From an uncultured Lachnospiraceae bacterium (lineage in GTDB: Bacteria > Bacillota > Clostridia > Lachnospirales > Lachnospiraceae), in the NCBI GenBank assembly GCA_905199445.1, contig CAJKGK010000013.1, positions 1 through 64,000 of the forward strand: a stretch of 64,000 nucleotides of DNA, in the 5' to 3' direction. The first letter of the stretch is position 1; each line of letters starts with the position of its first letter. The notes under the pieces were generated by a model, which saw nothing but the letters and a program-made list of their open reading frames with translations, made no database searches and was not told the DNA's origin. Shown one piece after another: positions 17,828 to 25,854 of the stretch. Both the position numbers and the translations under genes were made by a program.

Positions 17828-19159
17828 TTACTGACTTAACAGGGATGTATAAGATGCTGCATTATCTGTTTTTACCATATTAATTGCAAATGCATCGTAC
17901 TGGCCCGGATTGCCTAACCGGTTTGTGATATTGGATTCTGTCTGGCCGTCACCACCGATATAGTCAACGTCTAAATTAAGCAGATCATCATATTTTTCAA
18001 GCAACGGCTGATAGGTGGAGCTTAAGAAGTTATCTGCTGCATTGTAGATGTTCAGCCATACTTTCTTCTTAGCATGAGTGCTTTCATCAAGCTGTTTGGA
18101 AACCGGCTCGAAAACCTTTGTGGAATCTGTAAAATCCGTATAGTTATCAGCAGTTACAGCAACATTGAGTGCGTAATAAGAACGTTCGTCCTCTTTATAT
18201 ACATAAACATCTTCACTTAAAACATTTCCAGCCTCATCTGCTGTACCGATACCTGTATCTACATCAACACCGTCCAGTGCATTTCTAAGCACACGCAGTG
18301 TAAGATAAGCCTGAACATCCGCATGCTGGCTGATTGTTCCGCCGTAACCGTCGGCAATAGCTGCCACAGCATCGTTATTGGCATCATAACCAAAGGTTGG
18401 CACCTTATTATCCTTTGACCAGGCATTAAACATAGACATCCCCATACCATCATTATTGGATACAACAACATCGATATCCTCTCCAAAAGATGAGGACCAT
18501 GTTCCGATAGCATTACCTGCGGTTGCAGCATCCCATGTGGCACCTGCGGAGTTTTTCATTTCCTGAGAAGCTAATTCCCGAACAACGTATGTTTTTCCGT
18601 TAACTTCAAGGGAACCGTCCTGTACGATTGTTGCGGAACCATCGGAGTTTGTACCTACCGGTGCACTGTCAATATCGCCGTCTTTTTCAACACCTGTTCC
18701 CAATGCTTTACGCACACCTCTTGTACGGGCAATGGAATCGTTATGGCCAATATCGCCGATAGCTAAAACATAACCAATAACACCATCACCGTTGCGGTCG
18801 ATTTCATCAATATGCGCTTCAATATAGTCTTTAACCATGGTCCCCTGAAGTTCGGCACCCTGGTTCGCATCAAAACCAACATAATAAGTTTGATCATTGA
18901 AGCTAAGTGCTGTCATATCCAACTCTCCTGTGGAGCTGTTGGACGGCTGACGGTTAAACCAAACCAATGGTTTATCTTTATTTGCAACCTCTGTTGTGGC
19001 ATCATCTTTTGCAGCACCTGTATCCGCTGAGCTCTGTGCCTCCTGCACTGGCTCTTTGTCTCCTGTTGTTGATGCAGGCTTATCTCCGGAACCGCCACAG
19101 GCTGTTGCTGTCATACCAATAACCGCAGCCATTGTCATTAAAGCTAATTTCTTGTTCAT
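17828..19159 (-). CDS. mglB: Galactose-binding lipoprotein MglB, apparently circularly permuted
   Basis: This 443-residue lipoprotein (lipobox TATAC, Cys21; acidic linker 22-62) is the solute-binding subunit of the importer. Residues 64-350 match the part of E. coli GGBP that starts near its residue 107 (PVVFFNKEP, here PLVWFNRQP) and runs to its end. Residues 367-443 match the GGBP N-terminus (IYKYDDNF, here IYNAADNF; ALAINLV, here AFAINMV). Sugar-contact equivalents are His139, Asp141, Arg145, Trp209, Asn236, Asp259, then Asp375, Phe377 and Asn427; Asn256 of GGBP is replaced by Gln278. The Ca loop is DRNGDGVIG (121-129). An insertion lies near 157-190. ATG 19159 follows GGGAG by 9 bases. 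First gene of the mgl operon. Confidence 0.9.
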   Translation of the reverse strand: MNKKLALMTMAAVIGMTATACGGSGDKPASTTGDKEPVQEAQSSADTGAAKDDATTEVANKDKPLVWFNRQPSNSSTGELDMTALSFNDQTYYVGFDANQGAELQGTMVKDYIEAHIDEIDRNGDGVIGYVLAIGDIGHNDSIARTRGVRKALGTGVEKDGDIDSAPVGTNSDGSATIVQDGSLEVNGKTYVVRELASQEMKNSAGATWDAATAGNAIGTWSSSFGEDIDVVVSNNDGMGMSMFNAWSKDNKVPTFGYDANNDAVAAIADGYGGTISQHADVQAYLTLRVLRNALDGVDVDTGIGTADEAGNVLSEDVYVYKEDERSYYALNVAVTADNYTDFTDSTKVFEPVSKQLDESTHAKKKVWLNIYNAADNFLSSTYQPLLEKYDDLLNLDVDYIGGDGQTESNITNRLGNPGQYDAFAINMVKTDNAASYTSLLSQ

Positions 19160-19330
19160 ATCTACGTTCTCCCTTCTTTTGAGCACTTTTCTCTTCTGCT
19201 CTGTTGATGGGTCTAGTATATATAATATATGACGGTAAAAACATAGATTTTTTTTCTGTTTACATTCAAATTTTTATGATTTCGTATTTTTTTTATATAT
19301 TTCCAAAGTCTGTTTATACAAAATGTACAG

Positions 19331-19376
19331 CAAAAAAATCCCCCTCACCCGTACATAATGGATTAAGGAGGATTTT
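19331..19376 (-). terminator. Terminator of the Re-citrate synthase-like gene
   Basis: On the minus strand AAATCCTCC pairs with GGGGGATTT (one G-U), followed by a T run, just after the gene's stop. The remaining gap up to mglB (19160-19330) is very AT-rich with TATATA stretches and must hold the mgl promoter, but I cannot place it with confidence. Confidence 0.65.
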
Positions 19377-19382
19377 CTATAT

Positions 19383-20777
19383 TTAATGTTCAAACTGAAT
19401 ATGGCACTGATCACAGGCCCGGTCAATGGCCTGAATCAGTTCTTCATCCGTAATTACTGTCACACGGCCGCCGGCATATTCCTCATCGACCCACGCTTTG
19501 ACACAGGCCACAATAGGATTAGACTTATCAATCGCCTTATCCCCTTTCAGGCGGTAATAGGTATTGATCCAGTGTGCAATGCCCGCCAGTCCCGATGTGT
19601 TGGATACAGCAACTAAAACCGGACGATTCAAAAACTTTTCAGTGTCAAAAATATTATAAATTTCTTCGTTTTTCAAAAGTCCGTCCGCATGAATACCGGC
19701 CCGAGTCACATTAAAATTTTTTCCTACAAAGGGGGTTCTTGAGGGAACACGATAACCAATTTCCTTTTCATAATACTCAGCCATTTCCGTAATTGCCGTT
19801 GTATCCATGCCGTCCAGCGTTCCTTTAAGCTGGGCATATTCAAAGACCATGGCCTCCAGAGGCGTATTTCCTGTACGTTCTCCGATTCCGAATAAAGAAC
19901 AGTTGACACCGCTTGCCCCGTAAAGCCAGGCTGTTGTAGAGTTTGTGACAGCCTTATAAAAATCATTATGTCCATGCCATTCGATCATCGATGAAGGGAC
20001 GCCGGCATGGGTATGCAGACCGTATATGATACCCGGAACAGATCTGGGAATGGCTGCACCGGTAAAATTAACCCCAAAGCCCATGGTGTCACAGGCTCTG
20101 ATTTTTACCGGAATCCCGTACGCTCTGCCCAGTTTTTCCAACTCCAGACAAAATGGAATCACAAACCCATAAATATCGGAACGGGTAATATCTTCCAGAT
20201 GGCATCTGGGGCGGACACCGGTTTCAAGACATTCTCTGACAACACTTAAATAATGATCCATAGCCTGACGTCTGGACATCTTCATTTTATAGAAAATATG
20301 GTAGTCCGAGCAACTGACCAATATGCCGGTTTCCTTAATCCCCATTTCTTTGACAAATTCAAAGTCCTTTTTATTTGCCCTGATCCAGGCAGTAACTTCA
20401 GGGAACTCATAGCCCCGCTCCATACACTGATAAGCAGCGGCCCGGTCCTTTTCACTGTAAAGGAAAAACTCACATTGACGGATAATCCCTTTAGGGCCGC
20501 CCAGACGATGCATATAATCATATAGACGAACGATCTGCTCTGTTGTATATGGCGTTCGGGACTGCTGGCCGTCACGGAAGGTTGTATCCGTAATCCAGAT
20601 CTCCTCAGGCATATTCATAGGAACAACACGCTGATTGAATACAATTTTGGGAATCTCATTATATGGGAAAAGATTTCTGTAAACATTGGGCTCCTCCACA
20701 TCCTGAAGCGCATAAAGATGTTCCTCAAAGGTGAGCAGGTTATTATGAGGGTTCATGACAATATTTGGATTATCCAT
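19383..20777 (-). CDS. HMGL/IPMS-family synthase, probable Re-citrate synthase
   Basis: This 464-residue protein belongs to the isopropylmalate/homocitrate synthase superfamily: DTTFRDGQQSR metal and substrate motif near residue 50, GHNDF metal-binding His motif, and GIGERTGNTPLEA. It lacks the LeuA regulatory C-terminus and is not in a leucine cluster. The neighbouring icd gene points to the Re-type citrate synthase described in Clostridium kluyveri, which condenses oxaloacetate and acetyl-CoA; this is inference. ATG 20777 follows AAGGAAG by 6 bases, so the upstream in-frame extension to 20924 is rejected. It has its own promoter. Confidence 0.8.
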   Translation of the reverse strand: MDNPNIVMNPHNNLLTFEEHLYALQDVEEPNVYRNLFPYNEIPKIVFNQRVVPMNMPEEIWITDTTFRDGQQSRTPYTTEQIVRLYDYMHRLGGPKGIIRQCEFFLYSEKDRAAAYQCMERGYEFPEVTAWIRANKKDFEFVKEMGIKETGILVSCSDYHIFYKMKMSRRQAMDHYLSVVRECLETGVRPRCHLEDITRSDIYGFVIPFCLELEKLGRAYGIPVKIRACDTMGFGVNFTGAAIPRSVPGIIYGLHTHAGVPSSMIEWHGHNDFYKAVTNSTTAWLYGASGVNCSLFGIGERTGNTPLEAMVFEYAQLKGTLDGMDTTAITEMAEYYEKEIGYRVPSRTPFVGKNFNVTRAGIHADGLLKNEEIYNIFDTEKFLNRPVLVAVSNTSGLAGIAHWINTYYRLKGDKAIDKSNPIVACVKAWVDEEYAGGRVTVITDEELIQAIDRACDQCHIQFEH

Positions 20778-20838
20778 AAATGACTTCCTTCTTTCTCTGA
20801 AAAGACTGCACAGGCCATGACCGCTGTGCGATATGGTA

Positions 20839-20869
20839 TAATTGTATACAATTACATCTTTGCTGTCAA
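20839..20869 (-). promoter_or_regulatory. Promoter and palindromic operator of the citrate synthase-like gene
   Basis: On the minus strand TTGACA (20864-20869) and TACAAT (20841-20846) are 17 bp apart. A perfect 16-bp palindrome TAATTGTATACAATTA (20839-20854) covers the -10 box. TTGTATACAA-type cores are typical of GntR-family operators. A near-identical site covers the icd -10 box. Confidence 0.75.
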
Positions 20870-20884
20870 TATAAAAATATGAAA

Positions 20885-20912
20885 AAAGGCAACATTTTGC
20901 AATATTGCCTTT
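20885..20912 (-). terminator. Terminator of icd
   Basis: AAAGGCAA pairs with TTGCCTTT around a 12-base loop, followed on the minus strand by a T run. It separates icd from the downstream synthase gene. Confidence 0.7.
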
Positions 20913-20962
20913 AAATTCATTCATTTTCTTTTTTATATTAAATTATCAGAGTGTCAATAACC

Positions 20963-22171
20963 TTAGCATAGGGACTCATAAGTTGCACGGATGGCCTTAA
21001 TAAAATCCAGGCTGTTCAGCACAGTCACATCCGTAAGTGTTGTTATAAGCGCCAGATCCTTTGTCATTTTTCCAGCTTCAATGGTATCCAGCGTCGCCTT
21101 TTCCAAGCGGTCTGCAAATGCCATAAGTGCCGCGTTGCCGTCCAGTTCACCCCGTTTTCTTAATGCCCCTGTCCAGGCAAAGATCGTAGCAACAGAATTG
21201 GTGGAAGTTTCCTCACCGGCCAGATGTTTATAATAATGACGCTGAACTGTACCATGGGCAGCCTCATATTCATAATAACCATCCGGTGAAACAAGAACGC
21301 TTGTCATCATTGCCAGAGAGCCAAAAGCCGAGGACACCATATCACTCATTACATCGCCGTCATAGTTTTTGCATGCCCAGATATATCCGCCTTCAGATTT
21401 CATCACCCGAGCCACAGCGTCATCGATGAGTGTATAAAAATACTCAATGCCTGCAGCCTTAAATTTTTGATCATATTCCTTATCGTAAATCTCCTGGAAT
21501 AAGTCTTTAAAAGTATGGTCATATTTTTTGGAAATCGTATCTTTTGTGGCAAACCACAGATCCTGTTTTGTATCAAGGGCATAATTAAAACAGCTGCGGG
21601 CAAAACTTTCAATGGATGCATTGACATTATGCATTCCCTGTACGATGCCTGCCCCTGTGAAATCATGAACCAATGCTCTTGTTTCCTGGCCGTTTACATC
21701 TGTGTATACAAGTTCAACTTTACCTGCGCCCGGAATCTTCATTTCTGAACCCTTATAAACATCTCCGTAAGCATGTCTGGCAATGGTAATTGGCTTTTTC
21801 CAGTTTTTCACGCAAGGTTCAATTCCCTTAACAACAATGGGGGCTCTAAAAACCGTACCATCAAGAATGGCACGAATTGTTCCGTTGGGGCTTTTCCACA
21901 TTTCCTTTAAATCATATTCTTTCACCCTGGCCGCATTAGGCGTGATCGTGGCACATTTGACAGCTACACCGTATTTTTTTGTGGCATTAGCCGAATCCAC
22001 AGTGACCTGATCATCGGTTTCATTACGATGTTCCAACCCCAGATCGTAGTATTCTGTATTCAAATCAATATAAGGCAGCAAAAGTTCATCTTTAATATAC
22101 TTCCATAAAATACGTGTCATCTCATCGCCGTCCATCTCTACAAGGGGCGTAGTCATTTTAATTTTATCCAT
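20963..22171 (-). CDS. icd: NADP-dependent isocitrate dehydrogenase (homodimeric type)
   Basis: This 402-residue enzyme converts isocitrate to 2-oxoglutarate and CO2. The sequence is of the dimeric subfamily shared with eukaryotic IDHs: EMDGDEMTRILW at the start, SPNGTIRAILDGTVFR (isocitrate phosphate contacts), YDGDVMSDMVSSAFGSL (metal-binding Asp residues) and AAHGTVQRHYYKH. The Arg-His after GTV favours NADP. ATG 22171 follows AGGAGG. With the downstream citrate synthase-like gene it could supply 2-oxoglutarate for glutamate; an aconitase gene is not in the window. Confidence 0.95.
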   Translation of the reverse strand: MDKIKMTTPLVEMDGDEMTRILWKYIKDELLLPYIDLNTEYYDLGLEHRNETDDQVTVDSANATKKYGVAVKCATITPNAARVKEYDLKEMWKSPNGTIRAILDGTVFRAPIVVKGIEPCVKNWKKPITIARHAYGDVYKGSEMKIPGAGKVELVYTDVNGQETRALVHDFTGAGIVQGMHNVNASIESFARSCFNYALDTKQDLWFATKDTISKKYDHTFKDLFQEIYDKEYDQKFKAAGIEYFYTLIDDAVARVMKSEGGYIWACKNYDGDVMSDMVSSAFGSLAMMTSVLVSPDGYYEYEAAHGTVQRHYYKHLAGEETSTNSVATIFAWTGALRKRGELDGNAALMAFADRLEKATLDTIEAGKMTKDLALITTLTDVTVLNSLDFIKAIRATYESLC

Positions 22172-22295
22172 ACTTTTTCCTCCTGAGTTCTATCCAAAAC
22201 TGACGTGCCGCAAAAAAACATATGTCCTCTCACAGGAGCACAAGTCTACTGATCTTGTGTCCAATACGGCTTTCCTTAGGATGTTTATGTGTATT

Positions 22296-22324
22296 ATTGT
22301 ATACTATTTAAATTTAGATTTCAA
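22296..22324 (-). promoter_or_regulatory. icd promoter with palindromic site over the -10 box
   Basis: On the minus strand TTGAAA (22319-22324) and TACAAT (22296-22301) are 17 bp apart. ATTGTATACTAT (22296-22307) covers the -10 box and differs by one base from the core of the palindrome at the downstream synthase promoter. Confidence 0.65.
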
Positions 22325-22433
22325 GCGTTTATATCTCCAGCCATTTGGTTTATATCTCTGCCTTTATACCTCCGGGAAATTGACCTTTATAAACAATGGT
22401 GCATAAAATAATAAGAAAAGAGTCTCGTTGATC

Positions 22434-23366
22434 ATGAATATTGTTAATTCTCTGATTCACAGAAATGACCCTCACGCTGCCCCTTATACAGGCAGCGGCG
22501 TAGGCATTGCTGTTTTAGATACAGGTATTTTTACCCATGGAGATTTTACAAAACCAATCAGACGTATTGCAGCCTTCAGAGATTTTGTCGGTTCTTGCGG
22601 CAATGGCACCAGGCTGCAAACATTACCCTATGACGACAATGGCCACGGCACTCATATATGCGGAATCTGTTCTGGAAATGGATATGCCTCCCACAAAAAA
22701 TACTGCGGCGTTGCCCCCAACAGCCATCTGATTGTGGGAAAAATTTTAGATTCCGCAGGCAATGGAAATATTCCTTCTATCCTTGAAGCCATCCGCTGGG
22801 TCATCGAAAACCGTAAACTTTATAAAATCAGGATTCTGAATATCTCCGTGGGCACCGATGCAAAAGGTATCGTTTCCGAAGACTCCATTCTTGTTCAGGG
22901 TGTCAATGAAGCCTGGGACGCCGGTCTTGTTGTGGTGGCGGCCGCCGGAAACAACGGTCCGGCACCGATGACGGTCACGGCGCCGGGAATCAGCCGCAAA
23001 GTCATCACTGTAGGCGCCGCAGACGATCATCATCATATTTATATCCACGGCGAAAAAATCAGCAATTATTCCGGTCGGGGACCCACACGGGAATGCATTC
23101 AAAAGCCGGATGTGGTAGCGCCTGGATCTAATATTATATCCTGCTGCGGCAAAACTATTGGACGCCAGTTCTCCTATACAAGCCGCAGCGGCACTTCCAT
23201 GTCTACCCCCATTGTCTCCGGCTGCATTGCCCTGCTTCTGGAAAAATATCCGTCCATGACCAACAAGGAGGTTAAAATAAAGTTGCGGGAAAGCTGTGAT
23301 GATTTAGGCCTTCCCAAAAGCCAGCAGGGCTGGGGGATGATCAACGCGGCCCGGCTTCTAAGTTAG
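22434..23366 (+). CDS. Subtilisin-family serine protease, intracellular type
   Basis: This 310-residue peptidase S8 has the complete triad: Asp29 (VLDTG), His70 (NGHGTH) and Ser254 (GTSMSTP), with oxyanion Asn172/173 in AAGNNGPA. No signal peptide and no long prodomain are present, and the mature fold starts almost at once, as in intracellular subtilisins. The start is uncertain because no clear Shine-Dalgarno lies upstream; ATG 22434 and TTG 22428 are both possible. It is divergent from icd and followed by a strong terminator, so it is probably monocistronic. Substrate unknown. Confidence 0.9.
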   Translation: MNIVNSLIHRNDPHAAPYTGSGVGIAVLDTGIFTHGDFTKPIRRIAAFRDFVGSCGNGTRLQTLPYDDNGHGTHICGICSGNGYASHKKYCGVAPNSHLIVGKILDSAGNGNIPSILEAIRWVIENRKLYKIRILNISVGTDAKGIVSEDSILVQGVNEAWDAGLVVVAAAGNNGPAPMTVTAPGISRKVITVGAADDHHHIYIHGEKISNYSGRGPTRECIQKPDVVAPGSNIISCCGKTIGRQFSYTSRSGTSMSTPIVSGCIALLLEKYPSMTNKEVKIKLRESCDDLGLPKSQQGWGMINAARLLS

Positions 23367-23377
23367 CGTCAGACACA

Positions 23378-23440
23378 AAAGTCCCGGCAGCACAGATCTT
23401 TCCTTTAAACAGGATTCTGCGCTGTCAGGACTTTATTTTT
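23378..23440. terminator. Terminator between the protease and nucleotidyltransferase genes
   Basis: A long stem starting AAAGTCC and closing with GGACTTT is followed by ATTTTTT. On the minus strand it ends in TTTT, so it may serve both convergent genes. Confidence 0.75.
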
Positions 23441-23489
23441 TATAATGCCAGGATCAAAGGATCCTGCGTTTCACTCTTTGGTTCCATCA

Positions 23490-24410
23490 TCAGGGCCATA
23501 AAATCTGCGGATACTTTCCGGCAGCTTTCATGTCTGCAATGGCCTGTGTCACAACAGGTTTATCTTCTTTATAGGTCACTCCATACCAACGGTCCTCACT
23601 GGGCAGCACCTTAACAGTTGCCTTGCCTTCCTCAAGCAGCTGCCCAACAACACCGGGGAGAAAATATTCGCTTTTTTCCGGATTTTTTACAAGCGCCTCA
23701 TCAAGGAATGTACTGAAACGTTTTTTAAGTTCTTCCATCAGGCTTAAATTAAACCCCCACATATTCATGGATACCGTACTTGCTTCGGGAATCTTAATCC
23801 ATGTTTTCCCTTCATCTTCCGTATATTCGCCATGACCATCCCTTTTTTCGATATGGGTCCGCTCGTGAATGCCAAGAAGCATGGACTGTGCATCGGTTTC
23901 ACACACACCTCTTGAAACATGCCCATAATCAGTAAGTGTATTTTCCACCCGGTAGCCAACCATGGCATAACGATACAGTTCATCATCCGGATGGTTCATC
24001 AAATAATCGTAAATCGCAGCAAATGCATGGCTTCCATAATAGTCATCCGCGTTAATAACTGCGAAGGGCCCTTCAATCTCATTCAGGCAGCATAAAATCG
24101 CATGGCCTGTTCCCCATGGTTTCACACGATTTTCAGGAAGCGTATAGCCTTCGGGAATATTGGAAAGCTCCTGATAAATATAGGCCACTTCCATATATTT
24201 TTCAATCTTGTTTCCGATTTTTTCTCTGAAATCTTTTTCCAGCTCTTTTTTAATGATAAATATAACTTTCTTAAAGCCTGCCTTCCAGGCATCATAAATG
24301 GAAAAATCTATGATCAGATCTCCCTGCGCATTAAGGGGATCAATCTGCTTTAATCCGCCGTAACGGCTGCCCATTCCGGCTGCCATAATCACCAGTACAG
24401 GTTCTTTCAT
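23490..24410 (-). CDS. Sugar-phosphate nucleotidyltransferase family protein
   Basis: This 306-residue protein has the NTP-transferase signature MAAGMGSRYGGLKQIDPL at residues 9-26, the GTGHAI nucleotide-site motif and INADDYYG metal-site acidic residues. This is the fold of GlmU/RfbA-type uridylyl- or thymidylyltransferases. The C-terminus is not a hexapeptide-repeat acyltransferase, so it is a single-function enzyme. The sugar phosphate used cannot be read from sequence and the neighbours do not help. ATG 24410 follows AAAGGATG. Likely a single-gene unit. Confidence 0.82.
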   Translation of the reverse strand: MKEPVLVIMAAGMGSRYGGLKQIDPLNAQGDLIIDFSIYDAWKAGFKKVIFIIKKELEKDFREKIGNKIEKYMEVAYIYQELSNIPEGYTLPENRVKPWGTGHAILCCLNEIEGPFAVINADDYYGSHAFAAIYDYLMNHPDDELYRYAMVGYRVENTLTDYGHVSRGVCETDAQSMLLGIHERTHIEKRDGHGEYTEDEGKTWIKIPEASTVSMNMWGFNLSLMEELKKRFSTFLDEALVKNPEKSEYFLPGVVGQLLEEGKATVKVLPSEDRWYGVTYKEDKPVVTQAIADMKAAGKYPQILWP

Positions 24411-24487
24411 CTTACGTTCATCCTTTCAAAAAATATCATGTCCTCTATTATATAGCACAAAAAGGATGAAATCTATAGTAAATTCTA

Positions 24488-24727
24488 TTATTTGTAAATC
24501 TTTTTGGATTTAGTAATAATTTCCAGCAGCGGTTCTTTGAGTATATCCGACAAAATCAGCAAAGAACCCATGGATGGCCTGCACATCTTTGTCTCCCATA
24601 AATGAATGGTATTTGTGCTTACTCCGATCAAATCCGCCAGCTCCTGCTGAGTAATGTTATTCCGTATTCGATACTCCTTTAATGAATACCCCAGTTCCGT
24701 CATCTTATAAGTTTCTTCAACCATCAT
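24488..24727 (-). CDS. Small XRE-family helix-turn-helix regulator
   Basis: This 79-residue protein is essentially one HTH_3 domain (YRIRNNITQQELADLIGVST, with TNTIHLWE as the recognition part) plus a short C-terminal tail. ATG 24727 follows GGAGGG by 9 bases. A 9-bp inverted repeat lies directly upstream and overlaps the ribosome binding region, suggesting autoregulation. There is no toxin partner gene next to it. Confidence 0.88.
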   Translation of the reverse strand: MMVEETYKMTELGYSLKEYRIRNNITQQELADLIGVSTNTIHLWETKMCRPSMGSLLILSDILKEPLLEIITKSKKIYK

Positions 24728-24742
24728 ATAAACTGTCCCTCC

Positions 24743-24777
24743 ATATGTAATATCTTTTTTTGCAATGCATTACATAT
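24743..24777 (-). promoter_or_regulatory. Inverted repeat upstream of the XRE gene
   Basis: ATATGTAAT (24743-24751) and ATTACATAT (24769-24777) form a perfect 9-bp inverted repeat with a 17-bp spacer, abutting the Shine-Dalgarno of the XRE gene. It is a candidate autoregulatory operator. Confidence 0.45.
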
Positions 24778-24831
24778 TTTACCACAGATTGATTGAATTA
24801 TTTGTCACATTATCGGGGCCGCCATAAAAAT

Positions 24832-25413
24832 TTATCTCAGCCTTTGAATCATATATAAAATCGGCGGTTCCCGTCGTCTGTTGTGGTTTTCCACCTTCAT
24901 AACTTCATACTTTCTGGCCGGCAGTTCATGTAACAATTTATCGACATTTTCTTTTTCCTCTGGCCCGCCACAATGTCCATAATAGGAAAGAACAGTTCCC
25001 ACACCGCCAGGTTTTAAAAGTTCCAGGGCAGCCAAAAGTGCGCGGCAAGTTGTATCTGTATTCGTAATAATAGAAGGATCTCCATCAGGGAGATAACCCA
25101 GATTAAAACAAAAGGCCCCAATCTGTTTAATCTGATCTGACTCAAGCACCTGGCACATACGGTCATGCGAACACAGGCAAAGTGTAGCCCTGTCCTCCAG
25201 CCCCTCTGCTTCCAGCCGTTTTCTTGTGTGATCGATGGCGGCCTCCTGAATATCAAAGGCATATACCCGACCAGAATCACCAACCAGGCGGCAAAGATAT
25301 GCGGTATCCAATCCGTTGCCAGCCGTGGCATCCACAACAAAATCCCCCTCCATCACGTACCGCTTCATCAGTTCATGGACAATATCCACCATTTTCTTTC
25401 CAAATAAATCCAT
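24832..25413 (-). CDS. mnmM: SAM-dependent methyltransferase of the YtqB/MnmM family
   Basis: This 193-residue Rossmann methyltransferase has SAM motif I VVDATAGNGLDTAYL, an acidic motif II VYAFDIQ and an NLGYLPDGD motif characteristic of YtqB proteins. YtqB (MnmM) is known to methylate 5-aminomethyl-2-thiouridine at the tRNA wobble position; function here is by homology. Start 25413 has AAGGAG 9 bases upstream; the longer in-frame extension to 25830 is a proline-rich artefact. It lies alone between the XRE gene and a divergent small gene. Confidence 0.85.
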   Translation of the reverse strand: MDLFGKKMVDIVHELMKRYVMEGDFVVDATAGNGLDTAYLCRLVGDSGRVYAFDIQEAAIDHTRKRLEAEGLEDRATLCLCSHDRMCQVLESDQIKQIGAFCFNLGYLPDGDPSIITNTDTTCRALLAALELLKPGGVGTVLSYYGHCGGPEEKENVDKLLHELPARKYEVMKVENHNRRREPPILYMIQRLR

Positions 25414-25579
25414 GATGCAAAACTCCTTTTCCTTAAACTCTATATTCATTATAGCCATCCTGGTCTCATCGGGCAAATAAAAAAACAGACTCAGAAAAAA
25501 TTTTTTCAAATTCAATGTCACACATCCTGGCTGCTGCATAATATAAAGCATAAGCAAAAACAAATTAGGAGGCTCAATT

Positions 25580-25804
25580 ATGAGTGATTTAGCTGCTACT
25601 GGCTGCTGCAACAATGATTGTGGATGTGGAGTGGAAACATGCGGAGGTAACAATTCCTGGTTATGGATCCTGATTCTTCTGTTCTGCTGCGGTGGATGGG
25701 GAAACAACAACGGCAATAACGGCGGATGTGGTTTCGGCCGGGGCGATGACTGCGGATGTATCATCCCTATTCTTTTAATTCTTTGCTGCTGCGGCGGATT
25801 CTGA
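25580..25804 (+). CDS. Tiny high-cysteine, glycine-rich membrane protein (HCB type)
   Basis: This 74-residue protein has 13 cysteines and 17 glycines. Two short hydrophobic segments (WLWILILLFCC and CIIPILLILCCC) are separated by an Asn/Gly stretch. Lachnospiraceae genomes often carry such genes, annotated 'chorion class high-cysteine HCB protein 13' or likened to YjcZ; no function is established. The ribosome binding site (AGGAGG, 8 bases before ATG) is strong. It is monocistronic, followed by two hairpins. Confidence 0.85.
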   Translation: MSDLAATGCCNNDCGCGVETCGGNNSWLWILILLFCCGGWGNNNGNNGGCGFGRGDDCGCIIPILLILCCCGGF

Positions 25805-25854
25805 TCTGACAGCATCTGATATTTCTCCACCAGCCTAAGAGCGACTGACTGCAG

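Noticed and set aside
20778..20924. Longer N-terminus of the citrate synthase-like gene
   Set aside because: It would include the promoter, operator and the icd terminator; the ATG at 20777 has a proper ribosome binding site.
25520..25560. Sigma-K-like CATAATATA before the cysteine-rich gene
   Set aside because: The -10-like CATAnnnTA is present, but no AC element at the right distance could be found, so a sporulation promoter is not supported.
25414..25830. N-terminal extension of the methyltransferase frame, proline-rich
   Set aside because: The extension is low-complexity, has no ribosome binding site and overlaps the divergent cysteine-rich gene; the start at 25413 has AAGGAG and gives the usual YtqB length.
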